64,000 nucleotides of DNA from positions 1-64,000 of IMG/VR virus record IMGVR_UViG_3300042691_026747, one strand, 5' to 3'. This DNA is from a virus. A program made the translations under genes and the position numbers. Positions 42,497 to 50,526 of the stretch are shown here, one piece after another; position 1 is the stretch's first letter, and the number at the start of each line of letters is the position of its first letter. Under the pieces are notes generated by a model. It did not search any database, was not told the origin of the DNA, and saw nothing but the letters and a program-made list of their open reading frames with translations.

Positions 42497-43285
42497 ATGA
42501 CTAAAAGAAGAACTAAAAAACTTTCAGAAGAAGAAATATTAGAAGTAGAAAATAGCACCAACTATAATCGAAATGGTGATAATTTTTTTACACAAATTAA
42601 GGTTGACGTAAAACCAAAAACTGAAAATCAAAAAAAACTTTTACAAGCAATAAAAGAAAATGAAATTACCATAGCTTCTGGGCTACCAGGAACCGGAAAA
42701 ACTTTCTTGGCCTGTGCCGAAGCTTTAAAACTACTAAAAAACCCTGAAACTGCCTATCAAAAAATCATATTAGTTAAATCTGTAACCACATTAAAAGATG
42801 AGGAAATAGGTTTTTTAAAAGGTACTATGGAAGAAAAAATGGAACCTTTTATGGATTCTTTTATTGATAATTTTAGTAAAATTATAGGAGAAGGTTTAAC
42901 TAACAGACTTAAAGAAATGAAGTTGATTGAAATTAAGCCTATAGCTTATGTTCGTGGTAGGAGTATTGATAAATCCATTATCATCATTGATGAGGCTCAA
43001 AACATATCCTTGGATAATATGAGGACGCTAATGACACGTATCGGTGAAAATTCAAAACTAATAATATTAGGTGATGTTAAACAGAAAGACATACGTAATA
43101 AAAAAGAAAGTTCTTTAGAAGTTGTCATAGAACGTTTTAAAGATAAAAAAGGTTTCGGTACTGTAGAATTAAGAAATGAAGAAGATATCGTTAGAAACCC
43201 AATTATTAAGGTAATAGAGGATATATTTGACCAACTAGAGGAAGAGAAATCTAATAACGGTAAAAAACAAATTCTAAAAGACTAA
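42497..43285 (+). CDS. phoH: PhoH-family ATPase
   Basis: 262 residues. ASGLPGTGKTFLACAEAL is Walker A (about 58-70), and SIIIIDEAQNISLDNMRTLMTRIG is Walker B with the PhoH-specific Q-N-x4-M. LGDVKQKDI follows. PhoH is a frequent phage gene, probably an RNA-interacting ATPase. It lies at the junction between glycan genes and a degenerate HAD protein. Confidence 0.92.
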   Translation: MTKRRTKKLSEEEILEVENSTNYNRNGDNFFTQIKVDVKPKTENQKKLLQAIKENEITIASGLPGTGKTFLACAEALKLLKNPETAYQKIILVKSVTTLKDEEIGFLKGTMEEKMEPFMDSFIDNFSKIIGEGLTNRLKEMKLIEIKPIAYVRGRSIDKSIIIIDEAQNISLDNMRTLMTRIGENSKLIILGDVKQKDIRNKKESSLEVVIERFKDKKGFGTVELRNEEDIVRNPIIKVIEDIFDQLEEEKSNNGKKQILKD

Positions 43286-43289
43286 AAAT

Positions 43290-43955
43290 ATGAAAATAGG
43301 TGTTTCAATTAATGGGGTTTTACGTGATTTTTTCGGGAAGATTGAGAAAACACATACAAAATATTTTAATCCAAAGGATGGTGAAGAAATATTCATACAA
43401 GACTACGATTTAGAAAAATGGATTAAGTTCCCTGAAGAAGAAATTGTAAGGAATGAAATAGAATTCAACCCCAACTTCAATGAAAAGGAGTTTGTAAAAT
43501 CTGAAGCAACATTCGAACTTACTGAGGTTAAGGAAGAACCAATTACTGTAGAAGAATTTATATACGATAAATGTTGTTTAGAGATTTTTGGTTATTCTGA
43601 CGAAGTTATAGACGGTGCTGTACAATCTATAAATGATTTAAATTTACATTTAAAAGATAATGGAAAAAAACATGATATTATTATAACAAGTCGTGAAGTG
43701 GGTAGGAGTATTCCTGCCACACTATTTTTCCTATCTAAAACAGGTTGTATGATACAAGACATTAAATTTACGGTAAATACAACAGACTGTTGGCAACATG
43801 TTGATTGTATGATTACAGATCACCCAGAAATTTTAAACTCCAAACCTAAAGGTAAAATTGTTATTAAAATCGAAAAAACATATAACAAAGATATACCTTC
43901 AGAATATACAATCAAAACAGTTAAAGAACTTATAGGATTAGATTTATTTAATTAA
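43290..43955 (+). CDS. HAD-fold protein without the nucleophile Asp
   Basis: 221 residues. It starts KIGVSINGVLRDFFGKIE, where active HAD proteins have DxDGxLRD; both aspartates are replaced (Ser, Asn). The rest of the fold is kept: IIITSREVGRSIPATLFFLSKTG, then MITDHPEIL in place of the VDDxPxVL metal loop. An insertion of about 90 residues follows the first strand. It is likely a non-catalytic binding protein or has moved its active site. No promoter was seen in the 44-base gap that follows. Confidence 0.65.
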   Translation: MKIGVSINGVLRDFFGKIEKTHTKYFNPKDGEEIFIQDYDLEKWIKFPEEEIVRNEIEFNPNFNEKEFVKSEATFELTEVKEEPITVEEFIYDKCCLEIFGYSDEVIDGAVQSINDLNLHLKDNGKKHDIIITSREVGRSIPATLFFLSKTGCMIQDIKFTVNTTDCWQHVDCMITDHPEILNSKPKGKIVIKIEKTYNKDIPSEYTIKTVKELIGLDLFN

Positions 43956-43999
43956 TCTTTTAAAGTTTACTTATTACAATTATTAATTAAATCTATTTT

Positions 44000-44383
44000 A
44001 TGAACAAATTTAAAAATACGGATAATAAATCTTCATTGTTTGCGATAGCCGGAAATGAATTTTATTTTGATTTAGAAACTTTAAGTCAATTTGTACGTTT
44101 AGATAATTCTGAAAGTATAGAAGATATTTTAGGTGAGGCCAAAAAAGAAATGGAATCCGAAAAAAACAATGAAACGGATGATGTTGTAGATTACACTCAA
44201 ATAGTAGATTTAACCAAATGGGAAACTACCAAAGCTTTAATGGATGTAATTTTAAACGAAAATTCAATCGTTGATGAAGCTATGGGTAGAACTAAATTAG
44301 GTGAACAATTATCAATACCCTTTAGATTATCATTTAACACATTATTAAAACATAATATAATAAAAGAAAACAATGGAAGATAA
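44000..44383 (+). CDS. Small conserved hypothetical protein
   Basis: 127 residues, acidic. It starts MNKFKNTDNKSSLFAIAGNE and contains FYFDLETLSQFVRLD, an acid-rich linker, then a helix DLTKWETTKALMDVILNEN. No recognised domain. It overlaps the following glycosyltransferase by 11 bases and has a 44-base leader of its own. Possibly a partner of the transferase; this is inference from overlap only. Confidence 0.55.
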   Translation: MNKFKNTDNKSSLFAIAGNEFYFDLETLSQFVRLDNSESIEDILGEAKKEMESEKNNETDDVVDYTQIVDLTKWETTKALMDVILNENSIVDEAMGRTKLGEQLSIPFRLSFNTLLKHNIIKENNGR

Positions 44384-45446
44384 CACTAAACAAGTCGTTA
44401 AGAACGCAATCTCTAATTTAGAGAACAAACAATTTAAAATTTATTTTTTTACAATGGACACCAAAGGTAATCCAATCGCTAGTTTGGCCAACATTTATGA
44501 TCATGCTAAAATATTACGTGATTTAGGTTATGACGCTCAAATTTTACATGAAAAAAATGATTACGTTTCAGTAGCCAACACATTAGGTGAAGTTTACGCT
44601 GAAATACCACACGTGTCAATTGAAGCTCAACAATTAAAAGTTAATCCACAAGATTTTATAATCATACCTGAAGTATTTTCAAATGTAATGGAACAAACTT
44701 TAAATTTACCTTCTAAGAGAATAGTATTTTCACAATCTTACGATTACATTTTTGAAATGTTAATGCCAGGTAAAAGTTGGTCTGATTACGGTATTACAGA
44801 AGTTATTACAACAAGTGAGAAACAAAAAGAATATCTTGAAAATTTGTTTTCTAAAAAAATTAAAGCCGAAGTAGTTCCTGTAAGTATACCAAAATACTTC
44901 AAACCCTCAGATAAACCAAAAAAACCAATAATAGCGATTTCAACTCGTGACCAAAGGGATTTAGTTAAACTTTACAAGGCATTTTATTTAAAATACCCTC
45001 ATTTAAAATGGGTTTCTTTCCGCGACATGAGAGGTTTACCTAGAGAAACTTTTGCTAAATCTTTATCAGAATCCTGTTTAGCTATTTGGATTGATAAGGA
45101 TTCCTCTTTTGGTACATTTCCGTTAGAAGCTATGAAATGTAATGTACCCGTTTTAGGGTTAGTACCAAACATGGTACCTGAATGGATGTCAGATAAAAAC
45201 GGTCTTTGGACACATGACCCATTGATGATTGTTGATTTAATAGCTAACTATTTTCAAGCTTGGTTAGAAGATGGTGAACCTTCTGAATTATATGAAGAAA
45301 TGTCTAAACAAAAAGATACTTACTCTTATGAAGAACAAAAATCAAAAATAAAAGAAGTTTATGAAAAATTCTTTACAAATAGAATTAATGAATTAAAATC
45401 TTCACTACCGTTAGAAGTGGAAAATAATGTAGAAACAGAAAAATAA
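44373..45446 (+). CDS. Glycosyltransferase, GT-B type (GT4-like)
   Basis: 357 residues. FKIYFFTMDTKGNPIASLAN opens the first domain. IVFSQSYDYIFEML and ITEVITTSEKQKEYLEN end it. The second has VVPVSIPKYFKPSDKP and SSFGTFPLEAMKCNVPVLGL, the GT4 E-x7-E region in modified form. It probably transfers a hexose. It is in the same short cluster as a GT2 enzyme and sits just before the late sigma factor. Confidence 0.75.
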   Translation: MEDNTKQVVKNAISNLENKQFKIYFFTMDTKGNPIASLANIYDHAKILRDLGYDAQILHEKNDYVSVANTLGEVYAEIPHVSIEAQQLKVNPQDFIIIPEVFSNVMEQTLNLPSKRIVFSQSYDYIFEMLMPGKSWSDYGITEVITTSEKQKEYLENLFSKKIKAEVVPVSIPKYFKPSDKPKKPIIAISTRDQRDLVKLYKAFYLKYPHLKWVSFRDMRGLPRETFAKSLSESCLAIWIDKDSSFGTFPLEAMKCNVPVLGLVPNMVPEWMSDKNGLWTHDPLMIVDLIANYFQAWLEDGEPSELYEEMSKQKDTYSYEEQKSKIKEVYEKFFTNRINELKSSLPLEVENNVETEK

Positions 45447-45454
45447 TTTAAAAA

Positions 45455-46255
45455 ATGGCAGAAAATAAAACAACAATTATAATTCCAATCCATAAAATGG
45501 ATGACACTCTAAGTTCTTATTTTGAAAAGGCTATAAAAAGTGTTGAAAATCAAAAAATTAACCCAGAAGAAGTTATTATTGTAACAGCAAAAGGTGTTAA
45601 AATTAATGAAGAATATTTAAAAAACGTAAATTATAGAATAGTAGTTAATGAAGGTAATACTGATTTTTGTTCACAAATTAATTTTGGTGTTGAACAAGTT
45701 AAAACCACTTTCTTTTCTATATTAGAAGTTGATGACGAGTATTCAAAAATATGGTTTGATAATGTTAACAAATATGTAGAGGCTTACGATGAAACAGATG
45801 TTTTCTTACCAATTGTTTTAGATGTAAGTCCTGAAGGTCGTTTTTTACATTTTAGTAATGAACCTGTATGGGCTAAAGACTTTTCTGATAAATTAGGGTT
45901 TTTAGACAATGATGCTTTATTGAACTTCCCCAACTTTCAATTGTCGGGTGCTGTTATTAAGGTAGACGCTTTCAAAGCCGTGGGTGGTTTAAAACCTAGT
46001 ATTAAACTTCACTTTATATATGAGTTTTTATTAAGAATGACTTATTATGATAAAAAAATAATGACCATCCCTAAATTAGGGTATAAAAAAGTTAATATGA
46101 GACCAGATTCTTTATTTTTTAATTATCAAAATAAAGAAACGGATAAAATCGATGTTATTGAGGCCAGATTTTGGTTTAGTACTTCCCGTAAGGAATGTTA
46201 TTTTAAAGCCGATAGAAACATAAAGTTTGATAGAGAGATTTCTACAATAGTATAA
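45455..46255 (+). CDS. GT2-type glycosyltransferase
   Basis: 266 residues. TTIIIPIHKMDDTLSSYFEKAI is the GT2 first strand. FFSILEVDDEYSKIWFDN has the DxD-like site near residue 90, and FQLSGAVIKVDAFKAVGGLK the acceptor-loop region. It ends the glycan island; its stop overlaps the sigma-factor start by one base. Substrate unknown. Confidence 0.78.
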   Translation: MAENKTTIIIPIHKMDDTLSSYFEKAIKSVENQKINPEEVIIVTAKGVKINEEYLKNVNYRIVVNEGNTDFCSQINFGVEQVKTTFFSILEVDDEYSKIWFDNVNKYVEAYDETDVFLPIVLDVSPEGRFLHFSNEPVWAKDFSDKLGFLDNDALLNFPNFQLSGAVIKVDAFKAVGGLKPSIKLHFIYEFLLRMTYYDKKIMTIPKLGYKKVNMRPDSLFFNYQNKETDKIDVIEARFWFSTSRKECYFKADRNIKFDREISTIV

Positions 46256-47028
46256 TGTCCACAGAAAGAAAAAGAGGAAGAAAACCGTCAAAAGATCCTT
46301 ATTTTGGACATGTAGAAGAATTAGCTGTTAAAGAATTTTTATCTTTAGGTAGTTTAATACATGATTCAAAATCATTAGAGGGATACAGATGGACTGGTAG
46401 TACAAAAGATGAATTTAGAAGAAATGAAATTTATCGCCAACACTTACAAGCTCCATTAAATAAAATGATAGAAAGTATCATTAGAAGATATAAGTTATAT
46501 TCTAAAAGTATGACTTTTGAAGATTTACATTCTGATACACTATCATTTTTAATGATGAAATTTCATAAATTTAAACCATCAAAAGGTAAAAAATCATATT
46601 CTTATTATGGTACTGTTTGTAAACATTATTTATTAGGTAAACTAATAAAAGATGATAAAAAACTAAAAACTTTGATATCATATGAAGATATCGCCCCAGA
46701 TTTAGAAGAAAATGAAGAATACTCTTATGAGATAGATAATCAAGAACTAGATTTAACTTTATTAATAGATGAAATATCAACTTCAATTAAAGAAGAATTA
46801 CAAAATAAAATTTTAACCGAAAATGAAATAAAAGTTGGTAACGCTTTGGTTTCTATTTTGGAAAATTGGGAAAATGTTTTTGAGGGTAAGGAAGCGACTA
46901 ATAAGTATAATAAAAATTTAATTCTTTATTATATGAGAGAAATGACATCACTAAGTACCAAAGATATTAGAAACGCAATGAAAAGATATCGTGGTATTTA
47001 TAAGTTTATAAAAGATGGTGGTTTGTAA
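46255..47028 (+). CDS. 55: Late transcription sigma factor, gp55-like
   Basis: 257 residues, T4 gp55 has 185. A basic N-terminus (RKRGRKPSKDP) precedes a sigma region 2-like block, LNKMIESIIRRYKLY. Then MTFEDLHSDTLSFLMMKFHKF and KKSYSYYGTVCKHYLLGKLI follow. In T4 gp55 the same order reads D-x-I-x-D, KFDP, AYFTRI. The last about 100 residues are helical and variable. gp55 directs host RNA polymerase to late promoters with the clamp as activator. The many TATTTATA boxes in this window are its probable targets. Confidence 0.75.
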   Translation: MSTERKRGRKPSKDPYFGHVEELAVKEFLSLGSLIHDSKSLEGYRWTGSTKDEFRRNEIYRQHLQAPLNKMIESIIRRYKLYSKSMTFEDLHSDTLSFLMMKFHKFKPSKGKKSYSYYGTVCKHYLLGKLIKDDKKLKTLISYEDIAPDLEENEEYSYEIDNQELDLTLLIDEISTSIKEELQNKILTENEIKVGNALVSILENWENVFEGKEATNKYNKNLILYYMREMTSLSTKDIRNAMKRYRGIYKFIKDGGL

Positions 47029-47041
47029 AAACCACCATTTT
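47015..47041 (+). terminator. Terminator overlapping the sigma-factor stop codon
   Basis: ATGGTGGTTT (47015-47024) pairs with AAACCACCAT (47029-47038) around GTAA, followed by TTT. The gp55-like stop codon lies in the loop region. It insulates the late promoter that starts three bases later. Confidence 0.75.
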
Positions 47042-47043
47042 GA

Positions 47044-47051
47044 TATTTATA
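47044..47051 (+). promoter_or_regulatory. Late promoter before a stranded gene fragment
   Basis: TATTTATA ends exactly 13 bases before the ATG at 47065, with TGA in front as at 18630 and 51623. It now drives only a 33-codon fragment. Confidence 0.6.
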
Positions 47052-47064
47052 AATAAAAGAAATC

Positions 47065-47166
47065 ATGGGAAGACCACAAAAAAAACAAGTTAAATTAAAT
47101 ACCGAAAGTTTTTTAGGCATAACTCAGGAAAGTTATAGTACAAATAAAATTGGGTTATGGTGGTAA
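47065..47166 (+). pseudogene. Stranded 5' fragment of the gene at 48071
   Basis: 33 codons, starting MGRPQKKQVKLNTESF and reading ITQESY before diverging to a stop. The first 25 residues align with the start of the gene at 48071 (MARPTKKKIELTKQSF, VAQEAY): 11 identities plus conservative changes. The fragment has the proper late promoter at 13-base spacing. The downstream homologue starts inside the endonuclease gene. Most simply, this is the original 5' end left behind when an endonuclease gene with its own flanking copy was inserted. A functional short peptide is the alternative. Confidence 0.6.
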
Positions 47167-47182
47167 AAAACCATTTACCTTA

Positions 47183-47190
47183 TATTTATA
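47183..47190 (+). promoter_or_regulatory. Candidate promoter of the homing endonuclease gene
   Basis: TATTTATA five bases before the endonuclease ATG at 47196. It would also serve the genes downstream that lost their original promoter. Spacing differs from the 13-base class. Confidence 0.4.
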
Positions 47191-47195
47191 TGTAT

Positions 47196-48098
47196 ATGCC
47201 TAAAAAATTAACAACATATGATTTCATAAATAAGGCAAATAAAATACACCATAATGTGTATGATTATTCTTTAGTTGATTACGTTAACACAAATACTAAA
47301 GTTAAAATAATATGTAACATTCATGGTGTTTTCGAACAACGTCCATGTTCACATATAAAACAAAAACACGGATGTCCTTATTGTGCTAAAAATAAAAAGT
47401 TATCTACAGAGGTTTTTATCCGTGAGGCTAAAAAAATACATAAAAATAAGTACGATTATTCTTTATCTGAATATGTTGATTGTTGTTCTACTAAAATAAA
47501 AATTATATGCCCAAATCATGGTATTTTTGAACAAAGATCGTGTGATCATCTATTGAAAAAATGTGGGTGCCCACATTGTAGTAATAACCAAAAACTAACA
47601 ACTAATATTTTCATAGATAGAGCAAATAAAATACATAATAATAAATTTGACTATTCATTAGTGGATTATGTGAATTCACATAAAAAAGTATTTATTATAT
47701 GCCCAAATCATGGTATTTTTGAACAAAAACCATATAGCCATTTACAGGGTTTTGGATGTAAAATGTGTAATGTATCTAAGGGTGAACTGAGGATTAAAAA
47801 AATTTTAGAAGAAGAAAAAATTAAATATATACAACAACACAGTTTTCCTGATTGTAAAAATAAATTCCCTCTAAAGTTCGATTTTTATCTACCAAAACTC
47901 AACGTATGTATTGAATATGATGGGTATCAACATTTTCAACCTCATTGGGGTGATCATAGTGGTAAAAATTTTATTAAAACCAAAGAAAGGGATGAAATTA
48001 AAAATAAATACTGTACAGAAAATAATATTAAATTAATTAGAATTACTGATACGAATATAAATAACGAATTATGGCTAGACCAACTAAGAAAAAAATAG
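47196..48098 (+). CDS. Homing endonuclease with three zinc-ribbon modules and a PD-(D/E)XK-type nuclease
   Basis: 300 residues from MPKKLTTYDFINKANK; upstream in-frame Met codons at 47157 and 47190 lack similarity to the paralogue at 20212. Three modules carry YDYSLVDY, then IICxxHGxFEQ, and a CPxC pair. The nuclease part has KGELRIKKIL, FDFYLPKLNVCIEYDGYQHF and KERDEIKNKYC. It is closely related to the 20212 protein but one module shorter. Its 3' end overlaps the downstream gene by 28 bases, and a fragment homologous to that gene lies upstream. Confidence 0.8.
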   Translation: MPKKLTTYDFINKANKIHHNVYDYSLVDYVNTNTKVKIICNIHGVFEQRPCSHIKQKHGCPYCAKNKKLSTEVFIREAKKIHKNKYDYSLSEYVDCCSTKIKIICPNHGIFEQRSCDHLLKKCGCPHCSNNQKLTTNIFIDRANKIHNNKFDYSLVDYVNSHKKVFIICPNHGIFEQKPYSHLQGFGCKMCNVSKGELRIKKILEEEKIKYIQQHSFPDCKNKFPLKFDFYLPKLNVCIEYDGYQHFQPHWGDHSGKNFIKTKERDEIKNKYCTENNIKLIRITDTNINNELWLDQLRKK

Positions 48099-48466
48099 AG
48101 TTAACTAAACAAAGTTTTCAAATTGTGGCTCAGGAGGCCTACAATGAACTTGTAGAACAAAGAAGTACATGTATTAGGACAATTAACGAAAACAAAAACA
48201 AAGTTAATGTTGAAGATATGCATGATTTAACCAATTTAAACAAAGCTAATACTGACCTTCTTAAAATTATTGATTCTACCATTGATAAAAAAATATCCTT
48301 GGTTAAACTAATGAGCCAACTAATTTTTAAAGGTGGTGAATCCGATACTGGTGGAAATGGAAATGGTTCTTTAACACCTGAAGATATGGCTTTATTACGT
48401 AATATTTTTAATGAAGGTGACGATAAAGAGGGTGGGAATGATAAAAAAAACTATAACATTAAATAA
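48071..48466 (+). CDS. Conserved late-operon protein, disrupted region rebuilt at its 5' end
   Basis: 131 residues, starting MARPTKKKIELTKQSF. The body is helical (ELVEQRSTCIRTINENK, NLNKANTDLLKIIDSTIDKK), followed by a Gly/Asp-rich linker and a final helix TPEDMALLRNIFNEGDD. The first 28 bases lie inside the endonuclease reading frame. Function unknown; a small terminase-like role is conceivable from the MxRPxKK start and helical build but is not supported by a signature. It begins the tail/baseplate gene run and overlaps the next gene by one base. Confidence 0.65.
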   Translation: MARPTKKKIELTKQSFQIVAQEAYNELVEQRSTCIRTINENKNKVNVEDMHDLTNLNKANTDLLKIIDSTIDKKISLVKLMSQLIFKGGESDTGGNGNGSLTPEDMALLRNIFNEGDDKEGGNDKKNYNIK

Positions 48467-49911
48467 TGGGGTTTATTGACGATAAAACACAATCTATTAA
48501 TAATGTGGCTTTATTAGAAGTGTTAAACAACTTGCCAAAAAGTAAAGTAACATCTTCATTGGAGTCTGTGAACTCAAAAAGTAAAAATTTATTACCTTTT
48601 TTATTAGATTTATTAAGTACTACTTGTAAAGATAAAGATAAAAATAATAGAGCAAAATGTGAGGCAACAAGTATATTAACTGATATTTTGGTTGAATTTT
48701 ATCCGGTGTTAATTAGAATTCTAAAAGATGGTATTAATAAAGGTATAAAATCTTGTTTAGCCTGTGGTGTAGATTTTAAAATACCAAGCAATAATCCACC
48801 ATCTATTAGGGTTAAAGTAAATAATATTGATTTTGGTGATTTATTAAAAATTAACCCAAATAGTAAAATAGGTTCTATGTTTTATAATAAAAGTCCTAAT
48901 GAAGATTTTAATTGGTTTTTATATAATTTAATACAAACAGGTGGTTCTGGTAGTTGGAAAAATATTGACGGTGTTAATATTGTAGATGTTACTTATTTTA
49001 ATACCAGTCAAGAATTTGAAATGTCTGTCAGTCAACCTTATCATGGCAAATCTTTTAATAAATTTTTGTTTGATTATACAAACTCTATCGATTTAATACC
49101 ATTACAAAACATGTTACCTAAAATTAATGATATGATGACAGGATCACTAACATCAAATTTGGAAGGTATAAATTTTAGTTTGGATAAATTAATTAGTATT
49201 GAAAAAATTAATGTTTTACAAGATAAAATAAATAATTCAGATCCTTGTAAAGAGGAATATACTTACGATGATAGTTATTTTTCATTTACGAATGAAGAAA
49301 ATTTTGAAGTGGAAAATACGTCAAACCAAAAAAAAGTTGGTGTTGTTTACTTGGATTTGGGTTGTGGTACCTTACCAGTAACATCTTCACCAGATGTTAT
49401 GAAAAATATTTCTGACAACATATTAAATACACCAGTTTCTAAAGTAGATGTCGTAATAAAACAATCAATTAATTTAATGAACGATAATTTGACTATTAAC
49501 GTCCCAGATGAGGATAGAACTGTAGCTAAACAATCATTAAATTTAAAAATGATTGAATCTTTACCTAAAGTATTTACTAGTGTTATTTTGGAACCTAAAA
49601 TAGTATCACTATATCAACTATCTTCAAAAACTGTTAACGATACAACAGTAGATGAAACAAATGGTTTTGATTTTGTTAAAATAACTAGAGTTTTTTTTGA
49701 ATACGTAACTAGAGAAAGTCTAGCTGCCTTAGTTGAGATTGTTTTTAAAAGAGTTAAAAAAGAAATATTAGCCTTAGTTGAAGAAATAACTTTAAAAATA
49801 GTTAAGGAAAAAGTTAAAATAAGAATAAAATCAATAAATAGTATAATATCAGGGGCTTCAAATGGTTTATTAAATACCATACCAACACCCAACTCATCAA
49901 AATATATTTAA
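48466..49911 (+). CDS. Large structural protein, probably tail/baseplate
   Basis: 481 residues, starting MGFIDDKTQSINNVALLEVL. It mixes helical ends with a beta-rich centre (SIRVKVNNIDFGDLLK, VVYLDLGCGTLPV). The C-terminal about 100 residues are strongly amphipathic helices (LVEIVFKRVKKEILALVEEITLKIVKEKV), suggesting a membrane-contacting or coiled region. No family recognised. It lies in order with small proteins and a gp5-like hub gene, so a baseplate part is likely. Confidence 0.55.
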   Translation: MGFIDDKTQSINNVALLEVLNNLPKSKVTSSLESVNSKSKNLLPFLLDLLSTTCKDKDKNNRAKCEATSILTDILVEFYPVLIRILKDGINKGIKSCLACGVDFKIPSNNPPSIRVKVNNIDFGDLLKINPNSKIGSMFYNKSPNEDFNWFLYNLIQTGGSGSWKNIDGVNIVDVTYFNTSQEFEMSVSQPYHGKSFNKFLFDYTNSIDLIPLQNMLPKINDMMTGSLTSNLEGINFSLDKLISIEKINVLQDKINNSDPCKEEYTYDDSYFSFTNEENFEVENTSNQKKVGVVYLDLGCGTLPVTSSPDVMKNISDNILNTPVSKVDVVIKQSINLMNDNLTINVPDEDRTVAKQSLNLKMIESLPKVFTSVILEPKIVSLYQLSSKTVNDTTVDETNGFDFVKITRVFFEYVTRESLAALVEIVFKRVKKEILALVEEITLKIVKEKVKIRIKSINSIISGASNGLLNTIPTPNSSKYI

Positions 49912-49912
49912 T

Positions 49913-50341
49913 ATGGCAAAGTGTAAAGATATAGATCCAAACAAAACCGACTTTAAAAATCCCAACTCGGTTTTAAACTCACTTTTAAATTTATTTAAAA
50001 TAGCCTCTACTAGATCAAGAGCCATCCCCAACCCTTTAATACTGGCCTCAAAAGCCAGACCAGGATTAAGCCCTTCAAAAATTGCAGCAAAAATAATACA
50101 AAGACAAGCTGAAGCCGGTATACCAGTAGGTCCATTACCGAGTGGTGAAATTTCACCTGACGAAATTATGGAAAAAATTAGAGTAGAAGAAATAGTCAAT
50201 GCTATAACATCAGAAATGGTGATAGATGTTGCCATACAACCAGGTACTATTATACAAGGTACTGGTGGTAATGCAGGGGGGCCGGTACAAGTTGCCGGTA
50301 CTGTTGTTGGTATAGCTTCTGGTAACGCTACAGCTAGATAG
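49913..50341 (+). CDS. Small structural protein with Gly/Ala/Val-rich C-terminus
   Basis: 142 residues, starting MAKCKDIDPNKTDFKNPNSV. The middle is basic (SKARPGLSPSKIAAKIIQRQ), then acidic (SPDEIMEKIRVEEI). The end is Gly/Val-rich (GGNAGGPVQVAGTVVGIASG) and could be a flexible or beta tail. Base composition is more GC-rich than neighbours. No family recognised; a baseplate-associated protein is inferred from its place one base after the 481-residue protein. Confidence 0.55.
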   Translation: MAKCKDIDPNKTDFKNPNSVLNSLLNLFKIASTRSRAIPNPLILASKARPGLSPSKIAAKIIQRQAEAGIPVGPLPSGEISPDEIMEKIRVEEIVNAITSEMVIDVAIQPGTIIQGTGGNAGGPVQVAGTVVGIASGNATAR

Positions 50342-50343
50342 TT

Positions 50344-50526
50344 ATGGAAAAAATTAAAAATAAAAGTAATGCCGAACTTATTGAAATGCAAAAAAAATTA
50401 AAAGATGAGTTTGAAAAAGTTAGAATTGATTTGGTCAAAATCTATGATTATTGGTCTTTAATCGAAAAAAAATATAATGAAATAAATAATGAATTAAACG
50501 ATAGATTTGGAATTAACAACAAATGA
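50344..50526 (+). CDS. 60-residue coiled-coil protein
   Basis: The sequence is nearly all helix with heptad-like hydrophobics (ELIEMQKKLKDEFEKVRIDL, then NEINNELNDRFG). It overlaps the hub gene by four bases. It might be a small chaperone or assembly factor for the baseplate; no homologue is recognised. Confidence 0.6.
   Translation: MEKIKNKSNAELIEMQKKLKDEFEKVRIDLVKIYDYWSLIEKKYNEINNELNDRFGINNK

Noticed and set aside
22492-46255. Glycan genes as host chromosome contamination or a misassembly
   Set aside because: They are interleaved with dUTPase, exonuclease and PhoH genes, joined by overlaps, and share the base composition and A-rich leaders of the phage genes.
47065-48200. Group I intron or intein carrying the endonuclease
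   Set aside because: The two homologous ends duplicate rather than split the coding sequence, both have their own start codons, and no intron core or intein splice motifs were seen.
49897-50391. Long minus-strand open frame of 164 codons
   Set aside because: It lies antisense to two well-packed plus-strand genes, has no promoter, and its composition is that of a shadow frame.
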